Source: Xenococcaceae cyanobacterium MO_167.B27 (GTDB lineage: Bacteria > Cyanobacteriota > Cyanobacteriia > Cyanobacteriales > Xenococcaceae). Taken from it: a stretch of 53,369 nucleotides of DNA. Below, piece after piece: positions 1 to 10,254 of this stretch. Every line of letters starts with the position of its first letter. The first letter of the stretch is position 1. The translations under genes were made by a program, and so were the position numbers. The stretch is taken from positions 1 to 53,369 of the forward strand of contig JASJCP010000018.1 in the NCBI GenBank assembly GCA_030065935.1, written 5' to 3'. A model generated the notes under the pieces. That model made no database searches. It saw nothing but the letters and a program-made list of their open reading frames with translations, and had not been told where the DNA came from.

Positions 1-376
1 AGAAAGTGATAAATTAATAATTGAAGTCTAAAAAGCTTCCCTGACAGAGATTACAGGTTTATTCACATTTGAGAGAGGAGGTCAAATACTCTGTTCAAAT
101 TAATATCTGTCTCGTTAACAAGAAACCATAACACCCATCTAAAAAGCTGATATTTCCTTAGCTAGAACAAGAGAGTTAATGACTGTTATCTTAAACAGTA
201 AAACTCTAAATTATACTAATAAAAAAGAAGGAAATTTCTCAGTGAATCTAGCTTGGGTGTTGTTGTTATGGAAGAAAACTATTTAATTATTTAAGCCTAG
301 AAAATAAGATAAATTGCGCCTCGCCTCAAAGTACAATCATGGTGCAGCTATCTACAATAATACACCCCCTGATTAT
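1..376. other. AT-rich leading segment without a recognisable gene
   Basis: All frames are short. A nine-codon open stretch at the very start (ending about base 30) could be the tail of a gene upstream of the window, but nothing supports it. No tRNA, terminator or repeat was recognised. It lies downstream of the oxidoreductase gene on the minus strand. Confidence 0.4.
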
Positions 377-1585
377 TTAGTTGATTATCTTGCTTGGACA
401 GCCTTCTACAATCGCTCTTGTTGAAGCTCTAGAGGCTTCACCAAGCCTATTTGAAACATCACGCCATTTGAATCGAGTATTGAAACTATTCTCTCTGCGC
501 TCTAAAACATCCGCAACACAACTCCCCAAAATCGGTGCAAATTTAAAAGCATGACCACTTCCACCTGTTGCAAGGATGATTCCCTCCATTGAAGGAACAT
601 AATCAATAATGAAGTCTCCATCTAAAGTATCGGTGTAAAGACAAAGGTGTTTTTTACTTAGTTTGGCACTGGCGAGTGAGGGGAATATTTCTACTAAAAA
701 TTCACGACAAGAGCGGACCTGTTCAACTGAAACTTCCCGATTCCCATCTGGGTCTAAAAGAACTCCATCTCCATGATTCGCTACTTTGACAGTTCCGTCA
801 GTCAGAGCGGGAAAACCATACCAACCACTATGGGAAATGTCTGCGGCCCAGACACAAAAAGATGGACTCTCAAATAAAGATTTATTTGAAGGTTCAAAAT
901 AAAAGACAGGTTGTCCAACTACTTGTATTGGGAGCTTGTATTGAGGAAGTAGTTTAACAGACCATGCACCCGCAGCAATGACTACATAGTCTGCATCAAT
1001 AGTTCCTTTCTGAGTCATGACCCCTAACACACGGGATTTATTGGTCAATAAGTGAGCCACCAGAGTATTTTCCTGAAAGTTCACTCCCAGAGATTTACTC
1101 AGTTCATAGAGTTGTCGATTAACGGTAACGCAATCAGCATAGCCACTACGCGGATTAAAGTACCCATCAACGTAGTTCTTGTTGACACTCCATTTAAACC
1201 GCTCCTGGATTTGTCTATCTTGGAGTCGGAGGAGGGAGTATCCTCGATTACTCAGAAAGTGAAAGCTAGAGTATTCAAAACCCCCAGTTTTCATTTCATG
1301 TTTTGATAACAGGAGAAGACCTACTTGATGATAAGCGGGGATTGACCATTGAGCATTCCATGATTCCCACCCACTAAATGCTGCTTCCATCATCTCAACG
1401 TAAAATTCATCTGTACCATAATCGGGACGGATTACTTTACATCGGTCATAAGATGAAGCTTTGGGGTTGGGAATTGTGCCTCGCTCTAAAACCGTCACCT
1501 GATACCCCCGTTTCCTTAATTCAATTGACGTTGTCAGTCCAAAGATTCCTGCTCCGATTATGATCACTGAGTCGCGTTTGGGCAT
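377..1585 (-). CDS. FAD-dependent oxidoreductase, monomeric sarcosine oxidase-like (DAO family)
   Basis: The 402-residue protein begins with the dinucleotide-binding motif GAGIFG (residues 11-16) followed by an acidic end of the second strand (E34), as in DAO-fold flavoenzymes. The stretch KKHLCLYTDT contains Cys315, which aligns with the cysteine that carries covalent FAD in monomeric sarcosine oxidases. It is followed by DGDFIIDYVP and the ATGGSGHAFKFAP motif (339-351) that closes the family's FAD site. Such enzymes oxidise secondary or N-methyl amino acids (sarcosine, N-methyltryptophan, fructosyl amino acids) with O2, giving H2O2. The substrate cannot be told from sequence alone. Length fits the family (about 390-440). 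The gene stands alone, with no one-carbon-metabolism genes beside it. Family assignment is firm; substrate is open. Confidence 0.85.
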   Translation of the reverse strand: MPKRDSVIIIGAGIFGLTTSIELRKRGYQVTVLERGTIPNPKASSYDRCKVIRPDYGTDEFYVEMMEAAFSGWESWNAQWSIPAYHQVGLLLLSKHEMKTGGFEYSSFHFLSNRGYSLLRLQDRQIQERFKWSVNKNYVDGYFNPRSGYADCVTVNRQLYELSKSLGVNFQENTLVAHLLTNKSRVLGVMTQKGTIDADYVVIAAGAWSVKLLPQYKLPIQVVGQPVFYFEPSNKSLFESPSFCVWAADISHSGWYGFPALTDGTVKVANHGDGVLLDPDGNREVSVEQVRSCREFLVEIFPSLASAKLSKKHLCLYTDTLDGDFIIDYVPSMEGIILATGGSGHAFKFAPILGSCVADVLERRENSFNTRFKWRDVSNRLGEASRASTRAIVEGCPSKIIN

Positions 1586-2218
1586 ACGAGAAAGTGCTTT
1601 TGTTCAAGTTAATTATTAAATAGAGAAAACCTGATTGATATCCATACTATAGGTCATAACTCCCTTAGCCCAAATCAATAACAGAGAGCAACAGCAATTT
1701 CATTACTTACATGAGCATATTTAGCGCTAGTTCTGGGATTAGCATAACTACCGCGTTCGCCAATGCTAATTCTCAAGTATCCTTGAAAGATATTCATAAT
1801 TGGTTTACTCATTCCTACTACTGTATCTCACCATGAAAGAGAAACGCTATAATTTGTCAGAATTGGGATTTAAAGATTTAGCGAGGTTTAATCAGGTTTT
1901 AGGTTGTGGCATCGCTATTACTGTACGAAGTAGCTTTTAGCAAGTAGTAAATAGCAAGTAATGTCAGTATTTAAGCTATTGGTCAAAATAATGCGCGTAG
2001 AAGAACCAGAAAACTGGCTAAAAGCTCAGGGTAAACGCATCTTAATTTATTTGACAAATAATTGATTTTCTGCCTTAAAATTATTGGTAATACAAGAGTG
2101 TTTTTGGACTCAATAATGTCATAAACCAAATAAAAAATTAGCTAAAATTTGTTAAATTTAAATGAAATCAATCTCGATTAAATTTAAGTATTGAATGTCT
2201 TAAAAATTGAAAAAAAAA
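1586..2218. other. Degenerate intergenic region with micro-ORFs
   Basis: This 630-base stretch has no full-length gene. A 45-codon frame on the minus strand (1675-1812, starting MSKPIMNIFQGYLRI) and a 35-codon frame on the plus strand (1833-1940) look like debris, and a third fragment around 1990-2063 (EEPENWLKAQGKR) is also unrecognised. A short repeat rich in AAGTAGTAA/CAAGTAAT occurs near 1938-1962 and resembles strings near 32940. It sits next to a decayed transposase, so gene loss is plausible. Confidence 0.4.
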
Positions 2219-2669
2219 TCAAAGATCTGATTTAGAGCCAGAAGCCTGAAGCATTTTTAGTAAATAATTATTATCCATAGCTGCACGATACCGCTTCATT
2301 TTATTACTGGCTTTAGTACTTTTTTCTTGATTTAATAAATTTAAAGCTAACTTTCTTAATAGAGCAAAATTCTCAGGAGCATTATCTTTCCTGATTCTAC
2401 TTTTATCTTCTGAAAAAGTTACGTCTAAACAGAACATGAAGACTATTTTCAATACCCCAATGTCCCCGAATACTTTTACCCTGTATTTTTTTTAGCTTCT
2501 CACTATTTAATAGTCTCTGATAATTATATGTATTGTCTTGCAATGAAGGTAGTTCATGTTTTCTATGTACATGAGTTATGTCAAGTAATTCGTATGGAGA
2601 TATAATAAAAGTGTATAAATCAGATAAAGGAATATCTTTATTAATCAGACAAATAAAATAATCATACAA
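2219..2669 (-). pseudogene. ISAs1-family transposase remnant (frameshifted 3' end)
   Basis: Two overlapping minus-strand frames together spell the C-terminal part of an ISAs1-family (H-repeat-associated) DDE transposase. The first contains RGHWGIENSLH (the conserved HWGIEN block). The second continues LDVTFSEDKSRIRKDNAPENFA and then a typical basic tail. The frame changes between about 2405 and 2452, exactly where the conserved text passes from one frame to the other, so the gene is broken. Full ISAs1 transposases are about 370 residues; only the last 150 or so are left, and no terminal repeats were found. It lies 17 bases downstream of the DNA methyltransferase gene on the same strand. Confidence 0.85.
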
Positions 2670-2686
2670 ATTAATTACTATAGAGT

Positions 2687-3637
2687 TTAGTAATTAGTAA
2701 TTAATAACTCGGTAATTTTTCCTCTATTAGCAGCTTTACTATTGACCATGCGGTTAGCACTAACTCGATGAATATTGTATTGACTATATAGATTCTCAAA
2801 AAAAACATCTTGAACATCGACATTTTGAGGATCGGAATTACTCAGCATAACTTTAGCTTGACATTCTTGATCCAAATATTTATAGTACTGACTTAACTTA
2901 ATTTGACTATCATCATTAAAGCCAGATTTAGCATAAGCAGTAAAGCTAGAGGTTTTACTAATTGGTCTGTAGGGTGGGTCTAGATAAACAAAAGAATTAT
3001 TATCTATATATTGAGTATAAATATCATAATTACCTGAGTGTATAGTGACATTTTGCAGTATCTTAGATATTTTTAGAAGATTATCACTGTTACAGATAGT
3101 AGGATTTTTATATTTGCCTATGGGTACATTAAAATCCCCTTTTTTATTAGTGCGATACAAGCCATTGAAGCAGGTTTTATTTAAAAAAATCATTAAGGAT
3201 ACTCGCTTAATAGATTCTTGAGATAGATTATTGTAATCAAATTCAATTCTTTGCTGGTTATATTCTTGTCTAATTTTGTAAAATATATTTTCTCTCTGCT
3301 GGCTATTACTAGTTAAATATTCTTCTTGTAGCTTCGAGAGGGTCTTAATTAACTCTTGAGAATTATAGCGAATAACTTGATAACTTAAAATCAAGTCTTG
3401 ATTGATATCATTAATGAAAGCCTTTTCTATAGGAAACTTTTGAATAACCTCAAAGAAAACTGCACCACCACCTATAAAGAGTTCAAAATATTTATGAATT
3501 TTTCCTGCTGGTAACTCTAAAGGGTAGAAATTTTCCAATTGTCCTATGAGTTGAGTTTTTCCCCCTACCCATTTAATAAAAGGTTTGGCTAAATTTTTAC
3601 TTGAATTAAGGTTTTCAGAATCTTGTAACTGCTTCAT
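2687..3637 (-). CDS. dam: DNA adenine methyltransferase, Dam/D12 class
   Basis: It transfers a methyl group from S-adenosylmethionine to adenine N6 in DNA. Numbered from an upstream TTG at 3664, the protein shows the D12-class order: KWVGGKTQL near 31, the SAM motif [13 protein letters not shown] near 61-73, the [13 protein letters not shown] block near 161-173 and the catalytic DPPYRP near 229-234. The ATG at 3637 (codon 10 of the longer frame) is the more likely start, giving 316 residues; the family norm is 270-330. The sequence resembles GATC-specific Dam proteins, which is inferred and not shown. The gene is divergent from sdhA with only 44 bases between the chosen starts. The genome is rich in HIP1 (GCGATCGC), which contains GATC, so this enzyme would mark every HIP1 site. 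Confidence 0.85.
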   Translation of the reverse strand: MKQLQDSENLNSSKNLAKPFIKWVGGKTQLIGQLENFYPLELPAGKIHKYFELFIGGGAVFFEVIQKFPIEKAFINDINQDLILSYQVIRYNSQELIKTLSKLQEEYLTSNSQQRENIFYKIRQEYNQQRIEFDYNNLSQESIKRVSLMIFLNKTCFNGLYRTNKKGDFNVPIGKYKNPTICNSDNLLKISKILQNVTIHSGNYDIYTQYIDNNSFVYLDPPYRPISKTSSFTAYAKSGFNDDSQIKLSQYYKYLDQECQAKVMLSNSDPQNVDVQDVFFENLYSQYNIHRVSANRMVNSKAANRGKITELLITNY

Positions 3638-3681
3638 TTTTATATAATTGGTTGGTGAATGCAATCAAAACTCACATACTT

Positions 3682-5595
3682 ATGAAACTCGACCCCAAAA
3701 TCCCCCCAGGAAGACTGCAAGATAAATGGAACTATTATAAAGATCATTGTCCTCTAGTGAGTCCAGCTAATAAGAAGAAACACCAAATCCTAATTGTAGG
3801 TACGGGTTTAGCTGGCGCATCAGCAGCAGCAACCTTGGCGGAGTTGGGCTACAACATCAAAAGCTTTTGTATTCAAGACTCTCCCCGTCGCGCCCACAGT
3901 ATAGCAGCCCAGGGAGGAATTAACGCAGCGAAAAACTATCCTAATGATGGTGATACTGTCTGGCGGTTATTCTATGACACTATCAAAGGGGGAGACTATC
4001 GCTCTAGGGAAGCTAATGTATATCGCTTGGCACAGGTAAGTAATAATATTATCGATCAATGTGTAGCTCAGGGTGTTCCTTTTGCGAGGGAATATGGAGG
4101 GTTGTTAGCAAATCGCTCTTTTGGTGGGGCGCAAGTATCCCGTACTTTCTATGCTAAAGGACAAACAGGACAACAATTACTCCTTGGTGCATATAGTGCC
4201 ATGTCGCGACAGATAGCAGCAGGAAAAATTACAATGTATCCCCGTCGAGAGATGTTGGATTTAGTAATAATTGATGGGAAAGCTAGGGGTATTATTGTTC
4301 GTAACCTGGTGACAGGAGAAATGGAAAGGTATGTAGGGGATGCGGTATTACTATGTACTGGGGGTTATAGTAATGTCTATTATCTTTCTACTAATGCTAA
4401 AAACTCCAATGTAACTGCTGCTTGGCGATGTTACAAACGAGGTGCTTTATTTGCTAATCCCTGTTTTACTCAGATACATCCTACCTGTATTCCTGTCTCT
4501 GGAGACTATCAATCTAAGTTAACTCTGATGAGTGAGGGATTACGCAACGATGGTAGAGTTTGGGTACCTAAAAACCCTGGAGATAAACGCCATCCTAATC
4601 AGATCCCTGAAGCAGAAAGAGACTATTATCTAGAAACTCGCTATCCTAGTTTTGGTAACTTAGTCCCCCGTGATGTCGCCTCCCGCAATGCAAAACAAGT
4701 TACAGATGAAGGAAGAGGAGTAGGAAAAACAGGTTTATCTGTGTATCTAGATTTCCGTGATGTTATAGAAAAACAAGGAAAAAACGCGATCGCAGAAAAA
4801 TATGGTAATCTATTTCAGATGTATGAGCGCATCACTGCGGAAAATCCCTATGAAGTACCCATGCGTATCTATCCAGCAGTACATTACATTATGGGTGGCT
4901 TGTGGGTGGACTATAATTTGATGAGTAATATCCCAGGATTGCACGTTTTAGGAGAAGCTAACTTTTCAGATCATGGAGCAAACCGTTTAGGTGCTAGTGC
5001 TTTAATGCAAGGATTAGCAGATGGTTATTTCGTCATCCCTGAGACTCTAGGTAGTTATATTGCAACAACTGATTTACCGCCTATAGATACTAATCATCCT
5101 GCATTTGAGTCAGCAGAAACCGCAGCTACTGATAAAATTAATAAACTTCTGGCTATCGATGGAGAAAAAACAGTATTAGAATTCCATCGTCAGCTAGGAA
5201 AACTACTGTGGGATTATGTAGGGATGTCTCGCAATAAAGAAGGGTTGAAATATGTTTCGGAGAAAATTGCCGAACTCAAAGAAGAATATTGGCAGAATGT
5301 AAAAGTAGCAGGAGATAGTAAAGATTTTAATAAAAACCTCGAATTTGCTGGAAGAGTTGCTGATTTTATCGAATTAGGGCAATTAATGGCACAAGATGCC
5401 CTATCAAGAGAAGAATCCTGTGGGGCGCATTTTCGAGAAGAGTATCAAACCCCAGAAGGAGAAGCCCAACGCAACGATGAAGATTACAGTTATGTTGCAG
5501 CTTGGGAATACCAGGGAGAAGATAAAGAGTCTATTCTACATAAGGAAGAGTTGCAGTTTGAGAATGTAGCATTAACTCAACGGAGCTACAAGTAA
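3682..5595 (+). CDS. sdhA: Succinate dehydrogenase/fumarate reductase flavoprotein subunit
   Basis: This is the FAD-bearing catalytic subunit that interconverts succinate and fumarate. From the ATG at 3682 the product has 637 residues. An in-frame TTG 30 bases upstream is less likely. It shows the FAD-binding VGTGLAG (39-45), the AHSIAAQGG segment whose His72 is the expected covalent FAD attachment site, QIHPTCIP, and the late block [21 protein letters not shown]. That wording matches the longer SdhA/FrdA class found in Bacteroidetes, epsilonproteobacteria and cyanobacteria rather than the alphaproteobacterial type. No iron-sulfur or membrane-anchor subunit gene is adjacent, as is usual in cyanobacteria, where sdh genes are dispersed. 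Divergent from dam. Confidence 0.95.
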   Translation: MKLDPKIPPGRLQDKWNYYKDHCPLVSPANKKKHQILIVGTGLAGASAAATLAELGYNIKSFCIQDSPRRAHSIAAQGGINAAKNYPNDGDTVWRLFYDTIKGGDYRSREANVYRLAQVSNNIIDQCVAQGVPFAREYGGLLANRSFGGAQVSRTFYAKGQTGQQLLLGAYSAMSRQIAAGKITMYPRREMLDLVIIDGKARGIIVRNLVTGEMERYVGDAVLLCTGGYSNVYYLSTNAKNSNVTAAWRCYKRGALFANPCFTQIHPTCIPVSGDYQSKLTLMSEGLRNDGRVWVPKNPGDKRHPNQIPEAERDYYLETRYPSFGNLVPRDVASRNAKQVTDEGRGVGKTGLSVYLDFRDVIEKQGKNAIAEKYGNLFQMYERITAENPYEVPMRIYPAVHYIMGGLWVDYNLMSNIPGLHVLGEANFSDHGANRLGASALMQGLADGYFVIPETLGSYIATTDLPPIDTNHPAFESAETAATDKINKLLAIDGEKTVLEFHRQLGKLLWDYVGMSRNKEGLKYVSEKIAELKEEYWQNVKVAGDSKDFNKNLEFAGRVADFIELGQLMAQDALSREESCGAHFREEYQTPEGEAQRNDEDYSYVAAWEYQGEDKESILHKEELQFENVALTQRSYK

Positions 5596-5700
5596 TAGTC
5601 TTATGCGCCCTTTGTAAATAGATGTTGCAACTCTGTGGAAAATATTTAGAAACTATTATTTAGCTCCTTATCTTAGATAATCTAAATAAATTACAGAATC

Positions 5701-6036
5701 ATGAGGGATTATTATATGGATACAGAACAGCCTAAGTATAAAATGATATGTACCCTAACATTTGGTGATATTTATCTTCAAATTATTGTTTGGCTGATAG
5801 TAATTTTTGTTAGTTTAGCCACTACTTTGGCACTTTGGAGCAGTACTCGCCAAATTTACGCTTTCGCTACAGTAGGGATTATTTTAGTTTTATCTCTCCC
5901 CTTCTTGTTGTTTGCTTTTGTAACTACATTATTCAATAACATCGAATTTACTCCTATAGAAGAAGAATCAACTAGTCGTAAATCTTCTCGTGGCAGAATT
6001 AGCAGTAGTCAAAAACCAGCCCAAGCAGCAGGTTAG
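5701..6036 (+). CDS. Small two-helix membrane protein, unknown function
   Basis: The 111-residue protein has a short cytosolic start, two hydrophobic segments (about residues 25-47 and 53-78) and a Ser/Arg/Lys-rich tail ending KPAQAAG. A second ATG at 5716 would give 106 residues. No family was recognised with confidence, though the layout resembles short conserved cyanobacterial membrane proteins. It lies 105 bases downstream of sdhA in the same direction. There is no evidence that it is an sdh membrane anchor: it lacks heme-ligating histidines. Confidence 0.65.
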   Translation: MRDYYMDTEQPKYKMICTLTFGDIYLQIIVWLIVIFVSLATTLALWSSTRQIYAFATVGIILVLSLPFLLFAFVTTLFNNIEFTPIEEESTSRKSSRGRISSSQKPAQAAG

Positions 6037-6108
6037 AGCTTCTGATGAGGAATGAATTATAAGGAGAAAGGAAAAAAAATTTTCTTTTCTTCTTGTCCTC
6101 GTATTATA

Positions 6109-6160
6109 AGGCTCGCTGTTCACAGCTAAATGGGTTTGGCAGAGGTAGCGAGTCTTTTTT
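6109..6160 (+). terminator. Probable rho-independent terminator
   Basis: GGCTCGCT (6109-6116) pairs with AGCGAGTC (6147-6154) with one G-T pair, and six T residues follow at once (6155-6160). The loop is long (30 bases). It lies about 75 bases after the stop of the small membrane protein gene and would end that transcript. Confidence 0.55.
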
Positions 6161-6198
6161 CGCACTTTCATACCTCTCAGAACCCCCTGTTGACGAGC

Positions 6199-6488
6199 AG
6201 GGCTGTTTCATTCTTGTAAAAGATAGATGGGGGAGAGCGGGAATTGGGGAGAGCGGGGATATTTTGAAGCTCAATATTTAGATTTTTAAGGCATATTAAT
6301 GGAATTATAGTTTTTGTTCATCAACGAATTTTTGCTTATTTAAGTCTCGCTACCAGAATAATTCTCAAAAAAATCAAGACTAAATTCTGCTCATGAATCA
6401 GCTAATTTAAGTTGATTTACCCATTTCCCTAAATCCCCACCTCCCTAAAATTTAAAATCGTTAACTTATCTCACTTTGAAACAGCCCT
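6199..6488. repeat. MITE-like element with 12-bp terminal inverted repeats
   Basis: AGGGCTGTTTCA at 6199-6210 is repeated exactly in inverse orientation as TGAAACAGCCCT at 6477-6488, enclosing 290 bases with no gene. Just outside each end stands CTGTTGAC(G/A)AG (6188-6198 and 6491-6501), a near-direct repeat that could be the duplicated target or part of the ends. Each end can also fold a small hairpin with this flank (CCCTG/CAGGG on the left, GCCCT/AGGGC on the right). The interior includes a G-rich repeat (GGGGAGAGCGGG, twice, near 6230-6255). This fits a non-autonomous transposon remnant; the parent family is unknown. Confidence 0.55.
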
Positions 6489-6536
6489 AACTGTTGACAA
6501 GGGCTTCTAAACTTAAATATCTCAGAATAAATTTTG

Positions 6537-7799
6537 ATGATGCAGCCCGTCGATCTCGTAATTCTCTCAAATGCAGTAGGAGAAGTAGTGACTTGGGTAC
6601 GCCCTGTAGTTAAAACTTTACGTCATGAGTTGGGGGCGGATTCATCTCAAGTTAGGATATCAGTAATTTTATCTCCTTGTCCCCATAGTACAGGAAAAGA
6701 AGTTGCGATCGCCAAAAGTTATCCAGAAGTAGATCGAGTACAAGCAGCAGAAGATTTTTTCCATTTTCTGTTATGGGGGAAAACCGCCGAAAATTGGCAA
6801 TGGCGACAACAAGGAATCGTAATTTTTTTGGGTGGAGATCAATTCTATACTCTAGTCATTGGTAAAAGATTAGGTTATCAAACTCTAGTTTATGCAGAAT
6901 GGGATGCTCGCTGGTATCGCTACATAGATGCTTTTGCGGTGATGACTCCAGAGGTTATAACCAAAGTACCGAAACCATATCATCATAAATGTACTGTTGT
7001 CGGCGATCTCATTGCAGATGTCGTATTAGAAGTTAAATCTATTTCTAACTCCCCAGAAAAATTAGATACTAACTCTCCTATTATTGGATTGTTACCAGGC
7101 TCAAAACCTGCTAAACTGATGCAGGGTATTCCTTTGTGTATGGCGATCGCTGATGTAATTCATAACATCGATCCTTCCATAAAGTTTATCATTCCTGTTG
7201 CTCCCACCTTAGATATATTAACCCTAGAGCAATACGCCAATCCTCAATTTAATCCTTTGAATGAAACATTTGATAGAGTTAGTGGTCAATTAATCACTAA
7301 TAAAAATCAATCTTACTTACTGACTGCTCAAGGGACAAAAATTCAACTAATCACCCAGTTTCCTGCTTATGAGTTTTTGGTACAGTGTCAATTGTGTATC
7401 ACTACAGTAGGAGCAAACACAGCAGAATTAGGAGCTTTAGGGATTCCTGCGATCGTTTTGTTACCCACTCAACAGCTAGATGCTATGCGCTCTTGGGATG
7501 GCATTCCAGGTATTTTAGCCAACTTACCAGTAGTAGGGACGAGTTTTGCCAAGTTGATTAATTGGTTAATTCTACGACAAAAAAAATTATTTGCTTGGCC
7601 TAATATTTGGGCAAAATCAGAAATCATGCCAGAAATTGTCGGAAAAATAGTTCCTAGAGACATTGGGGAAATGACCTTAGATTTTTTAGCTAACCCTGCT
7701 AAACTCCAGCGCATACACCATCTATTATTACAAAATCGTGGTACTGATGGGGCTGCCAAAAAGATAGTACAAATTATTATACAAAGATTATATGGATGA
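6537..7799 (+). CDS. Lipid-A-disaccharide synthase-related glycosyltransferase-fold protein
   Basis: About 420 residues from the ATG at 6537 (another ATG follows at once, and a TTG precedes it). It has the two-domain GT-B look of LpxB-like proteins: an N-terminal SNAVGEVVTWVRP segment, a central IIGLLPGSKPAKL nucleotide-sugar-domain opening near residue 180, and the late TTVGANTAELGALGIPAIVLLPTQQLD block that corresponds to the donor-binding region. Cyanobacteria carry such LpxB-related proteins besides true LpxB. This one lacks neighbours from the lipid A pathway, so its substrate is unknown. It could be a related sugar transferase acting on an envelope lipid. The gene is monocistronic by context. 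Confidence 0.6.
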   Translation: MMQPVDLVILSNAVGEVVTWVRPVVKTLRHELGADSSQVRISVILSPCPHSTGKEVAIAKSYPEVDRVQAAEDFFHFLLWGKTAENWQWRQQGIVIFLGGDQFYTLVIGKRLGYQTLVYAEWDARWYRYIDAFAVMTPEVITKVPKPYHHKCTVVGDLIADVVLEVKSISNSPEKLDTNSPIIGLLPGSKPAKLMQGIPLCMAIADVIHNIDPSIKFIIPVAPTLDILTLEQYANPQFNPLNETFDRVSGQLITNKNQSYLLTAQGTKIQLITQFPAYEFLVQCQLCITTVGANTAELGALGIPAIVLLPTQQLDAMRSWDGIPGILANLPVVGTSFAKLINWLILRQKKLFAWPNIWAKSEIMPEIVGKIVPRDIGEMTLDFLANPAKLQRIHHLLLQNRGTDGAAKKIVQIIIQRLYG

Positions 7800-8098
7800 C
7801 AGTTAAACTTACTGTAATAAACAAAAGTAAAATAATCCTATATACTATGTACAGGTAGGAGAAATACAAGTTTGTGGTGATTCAGTATCTTGGCTTAAAC
7901 ATACAAAACTACTCGCTCTGAGGATATAAATTAAGTAAAAACACTGAAATATCTTGAAATAAACAGACAAAAAAATGTATGACAGATCACCACAGTGTTA
8001 GTTGATGAATTACTATAATTTGTTTGATTAAAATTTTAATTCAATTAGGTCAGCAATTTAAGAAAACTTAACGCTATCAAATAGAATAATTATTATTA

Positions 8099-9133
8099 AT
8101 GATGAACACTAAAAACTTTTTTCTACTAAAAATCGGTTTAGGAGCAGGACTATTTTTGGCTCACTTTGGATTATATAACAACTCAGCATATGCTGTATCT
8201 TTGAAGTATCGTACAACTAATTCCAGCCTAGAAAATCTTTTAACTACTGACTTTGATGTAGAAGAAGAATATACATTGATCCCCTTGAGTGAGTCATTGT
8301 CTATTTGGGATGAAATAAAATCAGAGAATCTGCCATTAACAGAAGCTATTGCATTTCAGATAGAAACATATCAAGAGCAGCCAGAGAAACTATTAACGTC
8401 ACTGATTACATCATTACAAGGATTAGAATTTGACCAAAATATAGGGGATTCTGGTGAAAATACAGTTCAAATCTTATCTCAAACAGGTTACGAAGATATC
8501 TATCAAGATATTTATGACTTTGAAACTGAATTAACCAATGATTTTCAACAGCAGCCAGAAAACAATCTACAAAGGCGTGCAGACAATAGGCAACCTTCAG
8601 ACTTTTTTGAGCCAAGTATTTTAAGCTACACCTACACATCCGATAGGTCGATAACTAACTATTTAGAAAATACCACGAGTCAAATTTCTACACTACGTTC
8701 TCTATCTCAAGAGTCTACAATACCACTCACTACTTCTTCTTACTACACTGGAAGTACTAGTTCATCACAGCAAGGTTATTCGGTTCAGAATCTTTCAAAC
8801 CTCAATGGTGGAATAACAGGGCTCCAAAGTCAATACGGAGTTTCCAATAATTTTTCCCTTCCCTCTAGAGAAATAGCAATTGAAACCACAAATTTTAACA
8901 ATATTAAACTACCATCCATTCAAAAAACACCAGAGCAAATAAAATTAGAGGAAAAATTAGAAAAACAGCGTGAACAAATGGAAAAAAGAATAGAAAAGTT
9001 AAAAGAAAAGCTAGAAAAAGACCGAGAAAAAAGAGAGCAACAACGAGCTAAAGAACAAGAAAAGAGAGCTAGAGAACAACAAAAAAGGTTAGCACAAATG
9101 AGAAAATTACAAGAGAAATCACGCAATAGGTAG
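8099..9133 (+). CDS. Secreted or periplasmic protein with C-terminal charged coiled coil
   Basis: The 344-residue protein starts with a signal peptide (positive NTK start, hydrophobic core about residues 10-22, AYA before residue 34). The middle is low-complexity and rich in Ser, Thr, Gln and Asn. From about residue 280 to the end it is an almost pure Lys/Glu/Arg/Gln heptad repeat (EEKLEKQREQMEKRIEKL and onward), predicted to form a long helix or coiled coil. No catalytic motif or known family was recognised. The 300 bases upstream contain no other gene and probably hold its promoter. Confidence 0.6.
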   Translation: MMNTKNFFLLKIGLGAGLFLAHFGLYNNSAYAVSLKYRTTNSSLENLLTTDFDVEEEYTLIPLSESLSIWDEIKSENLPLTEAIAFQIETYQEQPEKLLTSLITSLQGLEFDQNIGDSGENTVQILSQTGYEDIYQDIYDFETELTNDFQQQPENNLQRRADNRQPSDFFEPSILSYTYTSDRSITNYLENTTSQISTLRSLSQESTIPLTTSSYYTGSTSSSQQGYSVQNLSNLNGGITGLQSQYGVSNNFSLPSREIAIETTNFNNIKLPSIQKTPEQIKLEEKLEKQREQMEKRIEKLKEKLEKDREKREQQRAKEQEKRAREQQKRLAQMRKLQEKSRNR

Positions 9134-9230
9134 TTTACATTAGTTATAAAATGGTTGAGATGTTAATTGCGCTCTTGCTAATTATTAATTATTAATTGTT
9201 GCAATAAATATCTAGCTAGCTAGTAGAAAC

Positions 9231-10193
9231 TTAAGGGTGTACACTGCCATCAGGCATAATAGTACCTTTGAGATTAATCCCACTTAGGACACTATTTTTG
9301 AGATTAGCTCCTCTTAAATCTGCCCCTCTAAGATAGACATCAATCAGGCTAGCATTCTCTAAATCAACTTGTCTAAGATCGGTCTTATATAACAGTGCAA
9401 ATCTTAAATTAGCTTTGGTTAGATTTACTCCTGATAAAATTGCTCCACTAAGATTAGCAGAACTTAAATCAACACGACTAGGTTGGTTAAATCCTGCTAA
9501 GTTTAATTCAGATATAGTAGCTAAACTGCTACTTACTTCTTTCAATATAGCTCCTGTCAGGCTAGCAGCACGTAAGTTAGCATTACGAAAATTAGCTCCT
9601 TTGAGAGTAGCTTGGCATAAATTTGCTTTCCGTAGATTACTTTCACTTAAGTCAGCTTTATTGAGATTAACTTGGGTCAAATCCGCACCATTGAGATTAG
9701 CACCACTTAAATCAGCACGACTCAGATTAGCAGAACTTAAATCTACTCCACTCAGATTAGCACCACTTAAATCAGCACGACTCAGATTAGCACCACTGAG
9801 ATTAGCAAGACTCAGATTAGCACCACTGAGATTAGCATCACTGAGATTAGCATTAGTCAGGATGGCTTGATTAAGATTAGCATCACTCAAATCAACTCTT
9901 ACTAAACTAGCTTGATGAAAATTAACCCAACTAAGATCGGCTTTCCCTAAATCCGCAGCCTTTAAATTAGCTTCTACTAATTTAGCTCCAATTAATCTAG
10001 CATGAACCAAATCGGAACGGCTAAGATTGGCTCTAGTTAAATTTGTCCCACTAAGATTAGTCCAATCAAGCTCAGTACGACTTAGATCAATTTCTTCTAA
10101 ATCCGCTTGAATAATCTCTGCTTGACTAAGATCGACCCGACTAAAATCCCTTTGTCCTGTTTTATAAAGCCATAGTAGTTCTTCGCCATTCAT
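9231..10193 (-). CDS. Pentapeptide-repeat protein
   Basis: The 320-residue protein is built almost entirely of A(D/N)LXX pentapeptides (ANLSG, ADLSG, ANLSR and similar) from about residue 20 to the end. The only interruption is a short stretch near residues 215-240 (KEVSSSLATISELNLAGF). Such sequences fold as a right-handed quadrilateral beta helix. The start has a short non-repeat cap, NGEELLWLYKTGQRDF, common in cyanobacterial members. No signal peptide is evident, so it is probably cytosolic. Function is unknown. At DNA level the gene is a run of imperfect 15-base repeats, so the opposite strand also stays open; that reverse frame is not a gene. Confidence 0.85.
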   Translation of the reverse strand: MNGEELLWLYKTGQRDFSRVDLSQAEIIQADLEEIDLSRTELDWTNLSGTNLTRANLSRSDLVHARLIGAKLVEANLKAADLGKADLSWVNFHQASLVRVDLSDANLNQAILTNANLSDANLSGANLSLANLSGANLSRADLSGANLSGVDLSSANLSRADLSGANLNGADLTQVNLNKADLSESNLRKANLCQATLKGANFRNANLRAASLTGAILKEVSSSLATISELNLAGFNQPSRVDLSSANLSGAILSGVNLTKANLRFALLYKTDLRQVDLENASLIDVYLRGADLRGANLKNSVLSGINLKGTIMPDGSVHP

Positions 10194-10254
10194 TTAAATA
10201 GAATATGTGTACTAATAGTTATTTCGTAAAAACCCAACCCTTAGAGTTCCCCAT

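Noticed and set aside
8406-8639. Minus-strand frame opposite the secreted coiled-coil gene
   Set aside because: Cys/His-rich nonsense complement of the real gene.
9415-9870. Long plus-strand open frame opposite the pentapeptide gene (Arg/Leu/Ala/Pro repeats)
   Set aside because: It is the mirror of the 15-base repeats of the pentapeptide gene. The protein is a low-complexity repeat without a family.
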